The notes: a model not told the origin generated them from the sequence alone. A stretch of DNA of 64,000 nt from Epiperipatus broadwayi (GCA_028023455.1 JAQFVV010006452.1:1333083-1397082), one strand, 5' to 3'. Shown: positions 48,136 through 60,204, counted from the first letter of the stretch. Made by a program: numbers and translations.

Positions 48136-49970
48136 GGAACTCTCTTATTCAAATATAAATTGTGGTTGAATAATAACACCAAATAATAAATCATTATTAA
48201 ATTTAAAAAAAGACAGAGGGTTATTTAATGAAACATGTATCTACCATGGATCGTATATATATATTGCAATCATGTATAGAATATATCTTATAAAATGCTA
48301 TAGAGTGTGCAAGCAAAGATGAAACTTAGACCATCCTACACCCATTAGGTAAATATTTAATGATTTTAAATTGGGGTTTTTGATTAAAATTTTATAGTGT
48401 GTTTCGTATTTATATATTTCTGTTATTATTTATTTGTAATATTATAAAATTAAGGGCTAAATAAATGTGGAAATAGAATATTAAAATTTCAATGTTGTGC
48501 TGTGTAATTAGTTAAGATTTTATCATTTATCCTCTTTTATTAGCTAAGCAACAAACCACTTTCCCAAGATAAGAGTAGATGAGCTAGCCTGGGATTAATC
48601 TCTATCGGGACCAAGAATAATTTGTTAGAACACCCATTTTTCTAGTGATTATTAAGTAAAGCATCTATATTATTGAATTTATTAAGTCAAAAAGGGACTA
48701 CCCCTTATCTAAATTATGCAGTCATATCCCTCTGGGGAGGGAGCAATATTTTCTCAGAGGTGGTGCGTAAAGGTCTTGGTGAACTGGATCTTTCAAAGGT
48801 ATGATTGGAATAATTTCCTTTTATGATGCAATTCTAGAAAATAATAAATGATGGTGTCTAACTGAATACCTACAATCATTGCACGGTTGCATAACATGCT
48901 TTTCATGTCCAATGCGTGTACACGGGTAAGATGGGCAAACAGACTGGTACAATATATATATATTATAAAATAGACCATTTATAACTGAATGTACAGAATC
49001 TATATACTATGCACTACCATACCCTTATTCAATAGCCTGCAGATTTGGGTGGCATTTGTAATGAATATGAAATTAATCTAGACAAAATCTATTTCCTTAC
49101 TACTTCTCATTGGGGCAGTCATTAGCATCAGATCAATTGTTTTAGATCTATTACCAATAATCATGTAAGCAGTCTTATACCCCAATAGAACAAACTACTC
49201 TGCAACTAACCATTTTACTCTCTTTTCATTGCTTTCTCATATATATATATGTGTGTATATCTGGGTGCCACTAGGTTATCCAAACTTAGGTAAAATTACA
49301 TTAGATACCTGCTTATAATCATACCTGGTTTGAACCTCAATTGGTATATTATTTATAATGGTGTGTAGGATTTTCCATTTCATAACAATATCATTTGCAC
49401 TTGTATTAAGGGCAAAACATCCTTATTATTCTGTAGTTGAGCAAATAAATTCTCATTTAACTCTTTCAAGTTCATATTTAATAATATTATAAGTTTTTAC
49501 TAGCTCACATTTAATACTATAGATTATTGATGGCAATTCACTAAATCTTGAGTGATCTTCGATGATCTTTGATGGTAGTCATTATCTTTTATGATGTCTC
49601 ACAAAGAATAAACAACATAGTGAGAACCATTATTTATATATGGCCATTTATTATATTTATTTAGACTATTTATTAACTAATAAGGTGATGATGATGATGA
49701 TAATGATGCTTCCTTCCACAGCTTTATGCCTAACTCACAACGCATATCTATCAATGTATAATTATTTACCAAAATATTGTTATATTTAAACTATGTTTTA
49801 ATGATGGACATCCATCAGTGATGATGATGACTAAACTAACTTCACAAGACAATTATTAACTCTAAGAAATATATAAACTTCTTTTAATGAAAACAAATTA
49901 AAATGTATTATTGGTTAATCATCAATATACAAACAGAAACATTTATATAATAAAATTAATTACATTCATA
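48136..49970. other. AT-rich DNA, no supported gene
   Basis: TA runs near 48256 and 48951. 48540-48800 is slightly less AT-rich and includes 'cctctggggagggagc', but it has no sustained reading frame. ORF minus 48793-48978 has no motif. A (GAT)n stretch lies at 49686-49702. Confidence 0.4.
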
Positions 49971-49997
49971 TAATAATAATAATAATAATAATAATAA
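49971..49997. repeat. (AAT)n microsatellite
   Basis: About nine AAT units immediately upstream of the first copy of a 113-bp direct repeat. Confidence 0.95.
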
Positions 49998-50104
49998 CTG
50001 AAGCACAGGCTTGTTATATACCTGTGTCTATATATATGTAATATAGGGTATATGAGCACAGACTTTCACACCACACACCACTCTCCACTCCATCTAATAA
50101 CACT
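49992..50104 (+). repeat. 113-bp exact direct repeat, copy 1
   Basis: Identical to 50467-50579 at an offset of 475 bases. It contains the start of a family R copy ('gcacagactttcacaccacacaccactctccactcc'). In copy 1 an AAT array precedes it; in copy 2 an AAT array follows it. Complete identity suggests a very recent duplication or an assembly or replication-slippage event. Confidence 0.95.
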
Positions 50105-50400
50105 GATACACTTAAACACATATATGCTGAAAAGATAAATAATCACCAATATACGTATTTCATGCTAAACCAGCAATCATCAGTTGGTCCAGACTATCAT
50201 CTTTACACACATATATAGTATAAGTGCTCAGATATATATTAAGATAGACAATCCTCATAGTTTAATGGACAGGCTTCAATCTACTCCACATTCCAACTCT
50301 TCAACCGTCCATCCAATTGAAAATCTGATGATGGAATGCTCAAAGGCCACCCTGAGGCCGAGATTCTTGTCACACCCATGTTGACCTAAGGTCAATCTGA
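50040..50400. repeat. Family R copy
   Basis: R landmarks in order: 'cagactttcacac', 'aaaagataaataatcaccaatatacgtatttcatg', 'cagttggtccagacta', 'tattaagatag', 'tttaatggacagg', 'tctgatgatggaatgctcaaag'. It agrees closely with the 3.1-kb copy. The ORF 50184-50384 is translation of the repeat. Confidence 0.85.
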
Positions 50401-50466
50401 ACCCCACATGTACAGGACATAATCCATTTAATACATATGCAAGGATGGGCAGACATCTCTATAATG

Positions 50467-50578
50467 TAATAACTGAAGCACAGGCTTGTTATATACCTGT
50501 GTCTATATATATGTAATATAGGGTATATGAGCACAGACTTTCACACCACACACCACTCTCCACTCCATCTAATAACAC

Positions 50579-50579
<1 letters not shown>
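50467..50579 (+). repeat. 113-bp exact direct repeat, copy 2
   Basis: Second identical copy of 49992-50104, cut off at the same 'ctaataacact' where it enters an (AAT)n array. Confidence 0.95.

Positions 50580-50633
<54 letters not shown>
50577..50633. repeat. (AAT)n microsatellite
   Basis: About 18 uninterrupted AAT/TAA units directly downstream of the second 113-bp repeat copy. Confidence 0.97.
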
Positions 50634-50639
50634 CTGTAA

Positions 50640-50745
50640 AGTTAAGAGCGTGCTAATAGCTCTAAACAAGCTTTTTTTTTTTTTTTATTTATGATAAGTG
50701 CAAGCTATATATAAGTCATGTGACTTCTGACTTGTTACTATTACT
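50640..50745 (+). repeat. Family Q tail fragment
   Basis: 'gctaatagctctaaacaagctttttttt', 'tttatgataagtgcaagc' and 'aagtcatgtgacttctgacttg' match the outer arm of Q at 43.8-44.2 kb and the tail at 4.86 kb. Hammerhead absent. Confidence 0.7.
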
Positions 50746-52918
50746 AATAATAATAATCAAAAGTCTCCCCCCCCTTCTCCTTAATGAAACTTAAACTCAA
50801 TCATTAATATTATATAGTGTGGTATGTGTATGTTCATATCTCTAGTGGGTGAATAGAAATCTCATATCACAGAAACATTTTAATTTTGAAATAAACACCC
50901 AATACACGCACATACTCGCATTTGCGTATAACATATATTTTTATACCTATAATCTTAGAAAAATGATAATCTAAAAATAAGTAGAGAAAGTTAGTTGAAT
51001 TATAAAGATAAGAATACCTAAAGAAATCAGTTTCAAGGTATTTATCTTAATTTTCATTAATCTAGGTTACTAACTACCTTAAAATCTATCTCTCATTATA
51101 CTAAATTTCTACCCTTATCGATTTGTACATTTATACTCAACACGTATTCATGTAGGCATACTTATACATTACATGTGTGTATATGTTGCTTCCCATTGAT
51201 AAATCTTGTATTCAACCTTTATATATGATAATAATACATTTCTTATGTTATCGGAATTAATACATAATAAAAAAAACATTTTATCAAAAAATACATATAT
51301 AAATGGCTACATGTAATGATAATCAAATTACACCTATTATCTATAAAGTCAATATTCATCATTATTGAAAAACCGTTTCTAATAATTGATTCTTACTTTT
51401 AATACATTGTTGAGAGAGAGCGAGATAAATGCATTTATCTAAAAGATAATTGTTAATAGTCATTGAGAAAATAATATTAAAATTCGATATTACCAAGTTC
51501 TTCTTTTATTTTCGATGGAGAGACTGTTTCAATGAATCTAGTACATTGCATTTGAAAGTCAGCTTGTTCAAGGTTAAGAATTTGAATTCAACCACATATC
51601 AATGTTTAACATGTATAGATTTATCAATTACAGTGGTTTACTGGAAAAATTATATTTTAGGTTTGGGCCTGCAATTCTTCTGTTTTACTGCAATGATGAT
51701 GATGCTGTGATATAAATTGTGTTTCTTTAGGGACCATTTTAACACTGGGATGGTTTCTTCATTTCTTCTGCTCTGGGCATGATTATTTATATAGACAAAT
51801 GGATATTTCTGCTTTTACTATAAATTTCAGCATCTTTACTTTGTGCTCTTATAAGAATTCAGCAATGGCATAGAAGAAACAATAACAGAATTTAAAGTCT
51901 TCTTTGGGCTTTGGAAATCAGCCATAGAATGCTATTGTTAATTTTCTTTTAGATTTAAACTCTTCCGATATGCATATAGTTCTTTGGATCAGTCATTGAG
52001 ATTGTTCAACAAATGTCTTCTCTACCCCTTCACGCTGCTGTAGAAACCTTCAAATATAAAAATAATGATGCATGGCTTCCAAAAGACAATAAGATTTATT
52101 CTGATAAACTGTCTTATTTTTCAGACTTATTGGAACACCCAATTATCTATAAATTATATTTTATCAGTGCAGCTGTGATACAATTTTTTCTTTTATCCTT
52201 ATATTTCTTTAAAATTTATTATTTCGTGTGGTCCAAACAATCTGGGTCTCTTATTAAATAACTTACCAATGAGCCATTGTTCTCACCCCCCCCCCATATT
52301 TCTCACATTAAAGTTATGTCAAAATTGACATAACCCTGACTAGAGTGAAATCTTTCTTAACCCCTTTAAATAAAATAAGAAAAATTGGACTTAAATAATA
52401 TATAAGAAGAAAAACACCTTTTTACATAGAAAATACAAAATTATTTAAATGAAACTTTTTTTAATATATCTGTAAATGTTTATGCTTTAGTGTTGGTACA
52501 TATACATGCATATACACATATTTACTCATATCTGTAAAACTTGCTTATCAAAAATAATCTATACGATTTGAAAGCTATAGATTATTAATATCATTGGTGT
52601 TAAAGTCATGGAATAAATTAGTAATAAAGTTTTTAATAAATACTGTTAACAAAGAAAGAACATTATAATTTGTTAGATATACATTAAATATATAAAGTTA
52701 ATAAGTAAACTTAGAAAAATGATTTATAGAGTCTACAACTACAGACATCTGTTGATATGTGCTTAATCTTTAATTTTTAAATACAACTATCCCCAAAAAA
52801 TATTGTCTTCTTTCATTAATAAATTCAGTTGAATAGAGAAAAAAATATTTCTCCACTTTCCTTCAGAAGTCTTTGGGATTTGTAATAAAGGGTTTGAACT
52901 CAATCTTCTACAATATAT
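50746..52918. other. AT-rich DNA, no supported gene
   Basis: Two plus-strand ORFs of 82-86 codons (51450-51710 and 52013-52261) are the longest here. The second has a hydrophobic stretch in its C-terminal third, but no homology is recognised and no splice framing is convincing. A poly-C run at 52287-52295 and a CCCCCCCC run near 50767 are noted. Confidence 0.4.
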
Positions 52919-54257
52919 ATATATATATTGTAACTTAACTGAATGACCAACCCATCAACTTATTATGTATGGCAGATATTAACAGAAAAAATTTAGCTCA
53001 GTCTTATCAATTTTCTGTCATTTATATAAAAATTCTAATAATATTAATCTTACTCATTTCATGTCTAATATATTATTATATCAATATTAATAACTTGTTT
53101 AACAATAAAATAACAATATCATGAGACTTGTTATCTAACTATCCAGTAAGGTATCCCTTTTTAATATTGAGTATATAACAAAAGCATATCCACAATGGCA
53201 TAGGAATATTGCAAAAACACTACTCCCCTAAAATATGCATGATACTCCAATGACTCACAATAAAATAAGTAAATTATATTGAATATTGAAATTTCCTATG
53301 ATGTATCATAAATTGTTCAAATTTTGCAAGCGTCATTTATAAAAATCGTATGATTAGTAATTTAAAGTGTTTAATTAAAAGTTATCACACTCTCAGTTCC
53401 AAATGCTTCAGATTGGCCCATACACATATAGCTTGGGTAAAAAAGAGAGTGATCCATTCTATCTTTTAAAAAGACTTTATCTTGTGTTTGGAAAAGATAG
53501 TATTCAGTTTAAAGAGTGTTTCATCTGTAAAGTGCATTTGCCGTGGTTTAAGCTACGTTATTATTTATGTTAAATTTAGTAATAATACAATATTCATCTA
53601 TTTATTGAAATTATTTTATTTCACTCCTTTATTAACATTCCTTAACTCGGTAAATATCTCAGAAAAATATTGTTTCTTAAAAGAATAAGTTAAAGATTTT
53701 ACTTTAATCCAGTTACAGTTAAAATAATTAAGAAACAAATATCATAATCAATTCCTTATTTTTAAACTACTGAACTGATTTATTTATAAATTGACCAAAA
53801 AATAAATTAAAAATTATTAACCAACACTTATCACTATTAATTAGAAATAAATTTTAAAATAATTTATTATCACAATGTATTGTAATTCAATTATTGCTAT
53901 TTTATATGGCATGTTAATTACTCATTCTTCATTATGATCATTGATAATGATATAGAAAATTTAAATATTTTTAAATTCATTATCAAATGTCATTATATTA
54001 TTTCTTGTTTATTATCTTATTTCAAATTATGCACCACAATATCAAATATCTTCAATATATGTGTGTGTCAAGGATGATGAACAATGATTTGGGAACAGAA
54101 AATGAGACTCTCAACACATTATTAATTTAAAAACAAACATTAACATTTATTATAGTAAGATTATACAATATTTAAAAATAATTTACACATATATTTAATA
54201 AATGATATTTAAAATATTATGATAAAACTTTATAAACTAATATTAGCTAAGTAATTA

Positions 54258-54448
54258 TAGTAATAGTTTTAACAAGGCTGTAAACCTTAGCAATGAGCGT
54301 CTGAAAAAATCGTCACTAGGGACCTCTGTAGGTCTTTAAAACACATGCTTACGCTATGTGTTTTACAGACCTACAGAGGTCCCTAGTGATGATTTTTTCA
54401 GATGCTCATTGCTAAGGTTTACAGCCTTGTTAAAGCTATTACTGAAAT
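54258..54448. repeat. Family Y palindrome 1 (~88-bp arms)
   Basis: Left arm 'aatagttttaacaaggctgtaaaccttagcaatgagcgtctga' through 'gggacctctgtaggtct' is inverted at 'agacctacagaggtccc' through 'tcattgctaaggtttacagccttgttaaagctatt'. Only a few mismatches. The loop is about 20 bases around 'gcttacgctatgtgttt'. Confidence 0.92.
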
Positions 54449-54489
54449 AATAGTGAGCGTTTAATTAAATTTATAATTACTAAGTAATT

Positions 54490-54752
54490 ATAATAAATAT
54501 ATATTGCTTATAACACTTCTTTCATATACACTTCAATGCAAAAAAATTTTCTTAAACACTTCTTTATTTTCCTTACAGTTTCAACTGTCCAGCAGTCTTC
54601 ATCAGAGCTCTAAGTTTCTTCTCTGCTTACTCAGAGCTCTGATGAAGACTGCTGGACAGTCGAAACTGTAAGGAAAATAAAGAAGTGTTTAAGAAAAGTT
54701 GTTTACATTGAAGTGTATATGAAAGAAGTGTTATAAGCAATATATATATGAT
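54490..54752. repeat. Family Y palindrome 2 (~120-bp arms) with hammerhead-like block
   Basis: Left arm 'atatatattgcttataacacttctttcatatacacttcaatg' through 'cagtcttcatcagagctct' is inverted at 'agagctctgatgaagactg' through 'cattgaagtgtatatgaaagaagtgttataagcaatatatat'. The inner part of each arm contains CTGATGA, a GACTG/CAGT(C/T) hairpin and GAAA. Confidence 0.92.
54637..54675 (+). ncRNA. Hammerhead-like block lacking stem III (family Y)
   Basis: CTGATGA (about 54640-54646), one extra A, a perfect five-pair hairpin GACTG/CAGTC with loop CTGGA, then GAAA and CTGTAAGG. No two-pair stem III or GUH cleavage triplet follows, so it is not a complete ribozyme. The minus-strand partner (about 54580-54615) has CAGTT and thus a G-U closing pair. 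A third copy is at about 56885-56935 on the minus strand. Confidence 0.4.
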
Positions 54753-55689
54753 TATATGAAGATATGCAAAGAAAGTGAAAGAGAAGAATAATAGAATAAT
54801 TACAATAAACTAAAATAATTCATACTTCACTCTGAAATTATTTAGAAATAAGATTCAGTATATTCCAATGCTTTATTCCTTTGTCATTAAGATACTTCCT
54901 ACCATTTTTGTATTAAAATATATCAACAAAAATATACAATTTGTATTTTCATCAAGTTACAAATATTTCATAAATATATCCTTTAACATTATAATTCCTT
55001 CACCTTTAACTTTCATATATTATGGTTTAATTACTATTCTATAACTCATTTTATTCCTTCTATTTTTATTATTTTGTTATAAAATACATATTTGATTATT
55101 TTAAATGTACATTAAAATATGGCATTTTATTCCCTTACATACAATGCTAAGAATAAAATATCAGATTTGCTTTCAATATTATATCTACTATATCTCATAC
55201 TTTCATTTTGTATTTTGACCTCCTCTATTAAATAAACATTCATAAAATAATTCTTTTTAAATTCTTTAATATTCTATTTGTTTTGCATTTCATCATTCTT
55301 GCAATAAATTGATCTACCCTTACCATTACTTATATCTTCAATTCCATTACACAATGTTTATGCCAGTGCAATTTTTTGTGTTAACAAATGTAAAATGGAT
55401 ATCTTATAAAATTATTTAAAAAATGATACCATGGACTAAATGTAATTTAGAGCCACATATTATAGTGTATCTACCTTAATGTTTTATCTTGGTTACTATT
55501 TCAAGCTTTTACAAATTTTAAAAAATGTGACTCCCTTATATCATAAATATTCTGACTTACCTTTATCATATTTACCCTGAATCAACACATCCACAACACT
55601 ACAGGATTTCCAATAAATATACTTTCCTGTATAATTGCTTAAAATCTGACACCTCACATGAAATATAATTCATTATTTCTCTAATAACC

Positions 55690-55998
55690 ACTAAACTTCA
55701 CATGATCACCATTTCTTATGCTTACTCATAACTGTTATTAAAACAGGCAAAATTCTCCATACAGTAGCGCCACTCAGTGCCAACCAGAGTAATCAATGGA
55801 TGCCAAAAGGCAGTGCTCTGAGATCCAAGGCTCCTCACTGATGAAAGCCACAAGCTAGAAACTAGTCTGGGGATATTGAATAAGTAGACATTAGATAAAG
55901 ATTTTATTCACAAACCTTCTGGCATCCATTGATTACTCTGGCTTGCACTAAGTGGCACTACTGTACGGAGAGTTTTGCCTGTTTTAATAACAGCTAAA
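55690..55998. repeat. Family P copy with plus-strand hammerhead
   Basis: Begins 'cttcacatgatcaccatttcttatgctta', then 'aaacaggcaaaattctccatacagtagcgccactcagtgcc', a truncated left half, then directly the right half: 'ctctgagatccaaggctcc', hammerhead, 'ttctggcatccattgattactctggcttgcac' and 'acggagagttttgcctgttttaataacagc'. It sits inside element X copy 3. Confidence 0.9.
55832..55873 (+). ncRNA. Hammerhead ribozyme motif (type I, minimal, best conserved)
   Basis: Stem I TCCTCA/TGGGGA (55832-55837 with 55868-55873, six pairs including one U-G), core CTGATGA (55838-55844), stem II AGC/GCT with loop CACAA and an A-A mismatch at its base (55845-55857), GAAA (55858-55861), stem III AC/GT with loop TA (55861-55866), and GTC with predicted cleavage after 55867. 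Every catalytic position is consensus. The two-pair stem III suggests cleavage would be favoured in dimeric RNA, as proposed for hammerheads of Penelope-like elements. Confidence 0.75.
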
Positions 55999-56884
55999 CT
56001 TATCATTAACATCTTATAAAACTTTTAACATATCAAGAAAATTAAAAAACAAATAGTTTTATGATAGAACTTATCATAAATGTAATAAATCAATTATTTT
56101 TAATTTATAAAGAGATCAATCATACATGCCCCTATACAATCATACTAATATTATAATAAATATATTCAATTCTTTATTGTACACTTTCATTTAAATTCAC
56201 ATATTATAAATATCACACATATTTATTTTACCTGATTCCATGCTTAAAATTAAATACCAATATCTTATATTTTATTAAAAAATATTACCTTAATCATAAT
56301 ATTTTATGATTATCACTAATGATGCTCTTGTGAATATCCCATTATAAAATTATAATTAAGAAAAATATTCTTTTTTTATACAAAAAATGTTTAAATACTG
56401 CAATCTAAAATAACATATGAAATAAGTAATTCTAAGTATTTAATACTATATTGATATTATAGACAATTCAACTAAAATAATATAAGCAAAAAGTTAACTT
56501 CAACTCCTTGAAAAAAAAACAATCACAATACTTTATTAGTATGACAGCATCACAACTACCTGTTGCTTGAAAGAAGAGAACTTTCTTTCCTCCTTTTCTC
56601 TCCTCTCCACACTTTTCACCAGTATTAATACCATAATTTGCAAATATAGATAAAATCCAAATAAGAATTATTCATTAATAACAATAGTTTCTTGTATCAT
56701 AAATTCATACTTCCTTATATGACATCTATATGATTAATTCACTATTTAACAAAGATATTTTATTATATTTCTTTTTTAAAAAAAAAAATCTATTGCTTCC
56801 TGCAAATATCAAGGACATATATAATATTAAATTTCAAAAATCTTACACTATTCAATTTTCAGCAAAAAAAAACTTTTATTATTG

Positions 56885-56935
56885 ATTACAGTTTCAACTG
56901 TATCATGCAGTCTTCATCAGATCTTATTCTATTCT
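56885..56935 (-). repeat. Family Y fragment
   Basis: On the minus strand 'atctgatgaagactgcatgatacagttgaaactgtaatc' matches the hammerhead-like core of Y palindrome 2, with a longer loop in the hairpin. A single arm only. Confidence 0.7.
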
Positions 56936-57649
56936 TTTAACCTTCTCTATCCTCCAATTAGAATGTTCTAATATTACTCCTCCAAATAATTCAATATTCA
57001 AAATAGTTTATAAATTACAAATATGATCTTTATCTCATAAATATGCAGTGACCATGCTTCTTTAATAACAACAAAAAAGATTAAAAAATTAACAATCGCT
57101 TTATTACACAATATAAAATAAATTTTAAAATGAATAATAACAATAAAGAAAATTATATCAAATATCTAATAAATATTAATATGTTTCCTAAATCTATTTT
57201 TAAGCTTAAGATATCAGAAGGATATTACCATAGTGTTGCAAAGACACTAACATTAAATAGGAATAAGTTACTTATAATTTTAAAATAATCCTCAATTTAA
57301 GTAATGAAGCATAATAATCATCATCAAAGATAAATGTTCTATCTGGTCCTTAATTAGTTTGTTTCCAGAACTAATTAATTATTAAATCAACCTCCCTTAA
57401 TAATGCTGGAGGAGGTTTCCCTCTCTTAAAAGAAGGGCAATTATTCTTTAGTATACCTAAATGATATTTATGACATTGGGTTTATTTATTTTGCCTCAAG
57501 ATCTTTTTCTGGATTCATTTGCAGACTTGGACATTAATAGTAAGACTCTACTAACAAAATATAATTAGGTCATTTGGATGCCTTATTACATAGTATATAA
57601 CATTTGAAAAATTAATACTAATATATGAGTGATGCATAAATATTCCACA

Positions 57650-57920
57650 CATATATACAATCAATGCTCAGAGTGGAGTGTATTGAAGCCTGTCCATTAC
57701 AGTATGAAGATTGGCTATCTTAATATAAGCTGAGCATTGATTGTATACATGTGAGATGATAATCTGGACCAACTGAAGAATGCTGGTTTAGCAGGAAATA
57801 CATATGTTGGTGATTATTTATCTTTTTAACATATGTGTGTAAGTCTCAGCAGTATGAGCTAGCATGGATAGTTGAGGTTCATGTGAAAGTCTGAGTTAAA
57901 ATCCCCCATATATTACATAT
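57650..57920 (-). repeat. Family R copy (inverted relative to 3.1 kb)
   Basis: Contains reversed R landmarks: 'gaagcctgtccatta', 'gctatcttaatataagctgagcattgattgtat', 'tctggaccaactga', 'ggtgattatttatcttttt', 'gtgaaagtctgagttaaaatcccc'. An extra inverted 'caatcaatgctcag' / 'ctgagcattgattg' pair lies at its left edge. Confidence 0.85.
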
Positions 57921-58244
57921 TGGAGTGCAGGTATAAAAAAGTCTGTACTATAGAAAAAATTCATATACTAAATTATTTAAATGGATAATTAATTCATTCG
58001 ATTAACAATAATAATAAATAATGTTCACGTGATGAAAATAATTTCATAACTGTAATTTTACGAAATGGAGATTACAAAACAATCAATCACACTTTAAATA
58101 ACAAAACTAGTCCAATAGTAATGAAATCTGATAGAGGTTATTTTATTCCTTTCTAGATGCAGATAAATAAATAAATGTATAGCTTGTGAACACATATGAA
58201 TTATTAGCTTAAAAATATATTAATTCAGTTTGCATTAAAAGTCT
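57921..58244. other. AT-rich DNA, nothing recognised
   Basis: No feature recognised. Confidence 0.5.
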
Positions 58245-58512
58245 TATCATCATCATCAACCATTATCAATCCACTGCAGGATGAAGGTCTCTCCAAGTTC
58301 AATCTATCTTTTTTTATCTTTATCTTCTCTTCTCCACATCACCCCTGCACACTTTCTTATTTTATCAATCCATCTCACATGTGGTCTCTTTCAGGGTTTT
58401 TTACAATCTCTTGGAATCCAGTTTAAAATTTCAATTGTTCATCTATTATCATCTCTTCTAGCAATATGCCCAGCCCAACTCCACTTCAATCTTTTAATTT
58501 TTTCAATATATA
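58245..58512 (-). pseudogene. RTE-like retrotransposon, 3'-end fragment
   Basis: Nearly identical to 19272-19536: a (TCA)n-type 3' end, then 'accattatcaatccactgcaggatgaaggtctctccaag', then the coding remnant for the C-terminal GHIARRDD...RWMDEI region on the minus strand, truncated after about 265 bases. The T run at 58498-58502 is longer than in the 19.5-kb copy, which locates the frameshift there. The plus-strand 100-codon ORF 58281-58583 is an antisense shadow. Confidence 0.88.
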
Positions 58513-59502
58513 TTTTACCATTCAAGCCATCATTGTTTATTAAGAATTATCTTTTTTTTCACAGTAGAGAGAATTTAGAGTAGTCTTTGAATTTTTAGTA
58601 GGTTATTTAGAACCGGCTTATACTAGAATGTTCTGAATAATTCACACTTAGTCATTTTCAATTAAAACTAATTGCTGTCCTTAAATTAGCTAGAAACATC
58701 AAAATAGAAGCATATTTTATTAAAATTAAGAATTTTTTAACTTCTTTCTACTGTGAAGCAGAAAATAATGCTTCATAGTTAAACAAGTGGTAGCCTGCAG
58801 CTATGGTGGGCAAGTTTCCTTATTTAATTTAACTTCTGGCTAAAAATAAACTAAATATCCATTTTATTAAGAAATGAAATGATTAAGATTGTTATGGACT
58901 AATCATCTGAAAGTCAAATTTTAGGCTTCCTTGAAACTTGTGAATATTTTCAAGTCTCAACTGCTTCAAATTTCAGTTTATGTGGGTAGCAGGTGAATGT
59001 GGTTATCACACACACACACATACACACTGTATAAAAAGATGCTTTAAAAGATTTAAATTTTAAAGACAGTTACAAAACTCAAGAAGTAATTTAAACAACC
59101 AATATTACATCACTACCAGTAGATATTTTCCAAGGACAGAACCTGTACACCAAATCAAATCACTTTTTAAGCCTTTATATTCTCTGCTCTATTCTTAACA
59201 TATTTAGGTACTAATATTTATTTATATTCTTAAAATTATCAGTTGTTTGCTCTTTTCTTTTTTCTTTATACCTCTTTCAAGATGCATTCCATAATTTCTC
59301 AAATTATATGCCCATTTTAAATCCTTGTCATATTTTCTTCAAAAGATAACATTTTACCAATTCTTTCCAGTTGTTGATTTTTGTTTCAAGTAAAAATTTT
59401 ATTTATATGTATTTACATTTTAATTGAAATGTATTATTATATAATAATATATTTAATATATTTGGATATTTATTTCAGTTTAGCATTAGGCACTGGGATT
59501 AT

Positions 59503-59506
<4 letters not shown>
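58513..59506. other. AT-rich DNA with a CA run
   Basis: (CA)n at about 59008-59024. No gene or known repeat arm. Confidence 0.5.

Positions 59507-59567
<61 letters not shown>
59507..59567. repeat. (AT)n microsatellite, ~30 units
   Basis: Longest uninterrupted AT dinucleotide array in the window (about 61 bases). The Ile/Tyr ORF across it is not a gene. Confidence 0.97.
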
Positions 59568-59569
<2 letters not shown>

Positions 59570-60200
59570 CAAGTAAATAATAACTACAGTGAGACAGAAT
59601 AAGCATAAAATAAATGTATTAATCTGCTAAAACAGGCTTTAGATACAGAGTGTCTTTGTCAAAGCATGACTGAAGGGGAATTAGCAAAATGTATTGGCAT
59701 TTCCACCTGCATATGGAGTGATTGAATTGGGTGTTGATTTTAATAAATTTGCATGTTTCCGTTATAATAGCTGTAAGAGCAAATCAACAAAGCTCTGCCT
59801 ATGTTGTCAAATTCAATGACCAATATTTATTGAAGGGAATGTTATTGGCTCTAACGTTTATCACAATGGCAGAATTGATTATGTGCCAAGCTAACTTAAC
59901 TTTCCATTTCCTGTGATTGCTTTCGAAGCAAACAACCTTAGCAGCAGCAGGTATTATTTACTTGATAATTTGTATATTACATATTGGCTACGGTATTAAT
60001 CTTTTTAATTCTATATATGTGTGTACATATAAATGCATTTCGATTTACAATATATGCAAAATTTTAAAAATATCATTTTAGAAAAAAAAATTTAAAAATT
60101 CGTAATCAAATTTAATTTACAAACATTCAGCATTAGATTATATTTTGAAAAGTCCGTTGTATTTTAAGATGGATCTCATATTTACATATCTTAGCAATAT
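59568..60200. other. AT-rich DNA; one weak coding candidate at 59722-59916
   Basis: A 64-codon plus-strand ORF has two hydrophobic segments and a more balanced composition than other ORFs here. It is followed by 'agcagcagGTATTA', which could be a splice donor in another frame. No family recognised. It might be an exon relic or chance. Confidence 0.25.
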
Positions 60201-60204
60201 TTAA

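Larger units (their letters stand above)
52933..57600. mobile_element. Element X, copy 3 (diverged, carrying nested repeats)
   Basis: Starts 'tgtaacttaactgaatgacc' after a TA run (52914-52931). 'atcatgagacttgtt', 'caatggcataggaatattgcaaaaacactactcccc' match the other X copies. The block near 56540-56630 with 'catcacaactacctg' and 'cttctttcctcc'-type text is like 41160-41230. Nested in it are the Y palindromes and a P copy. The right boundary is uncertain. No ORF of note; plus 53482-53688 has no motif. Confidence 0.45.

Noticed and set aside
58281-58583. 100-codon plus-strand ORF (similar to 19312-19539 plus)
   Set aside because: Antisense shadow of the RTE-like C-terminal coding region on the minus strand.
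59722-59916. Membrane-protein exon
   Set aside because: Two hydrophobic segments are visible, but no family is recognised and the splice donor nearby is in a different frame; left as a low-confidence note.
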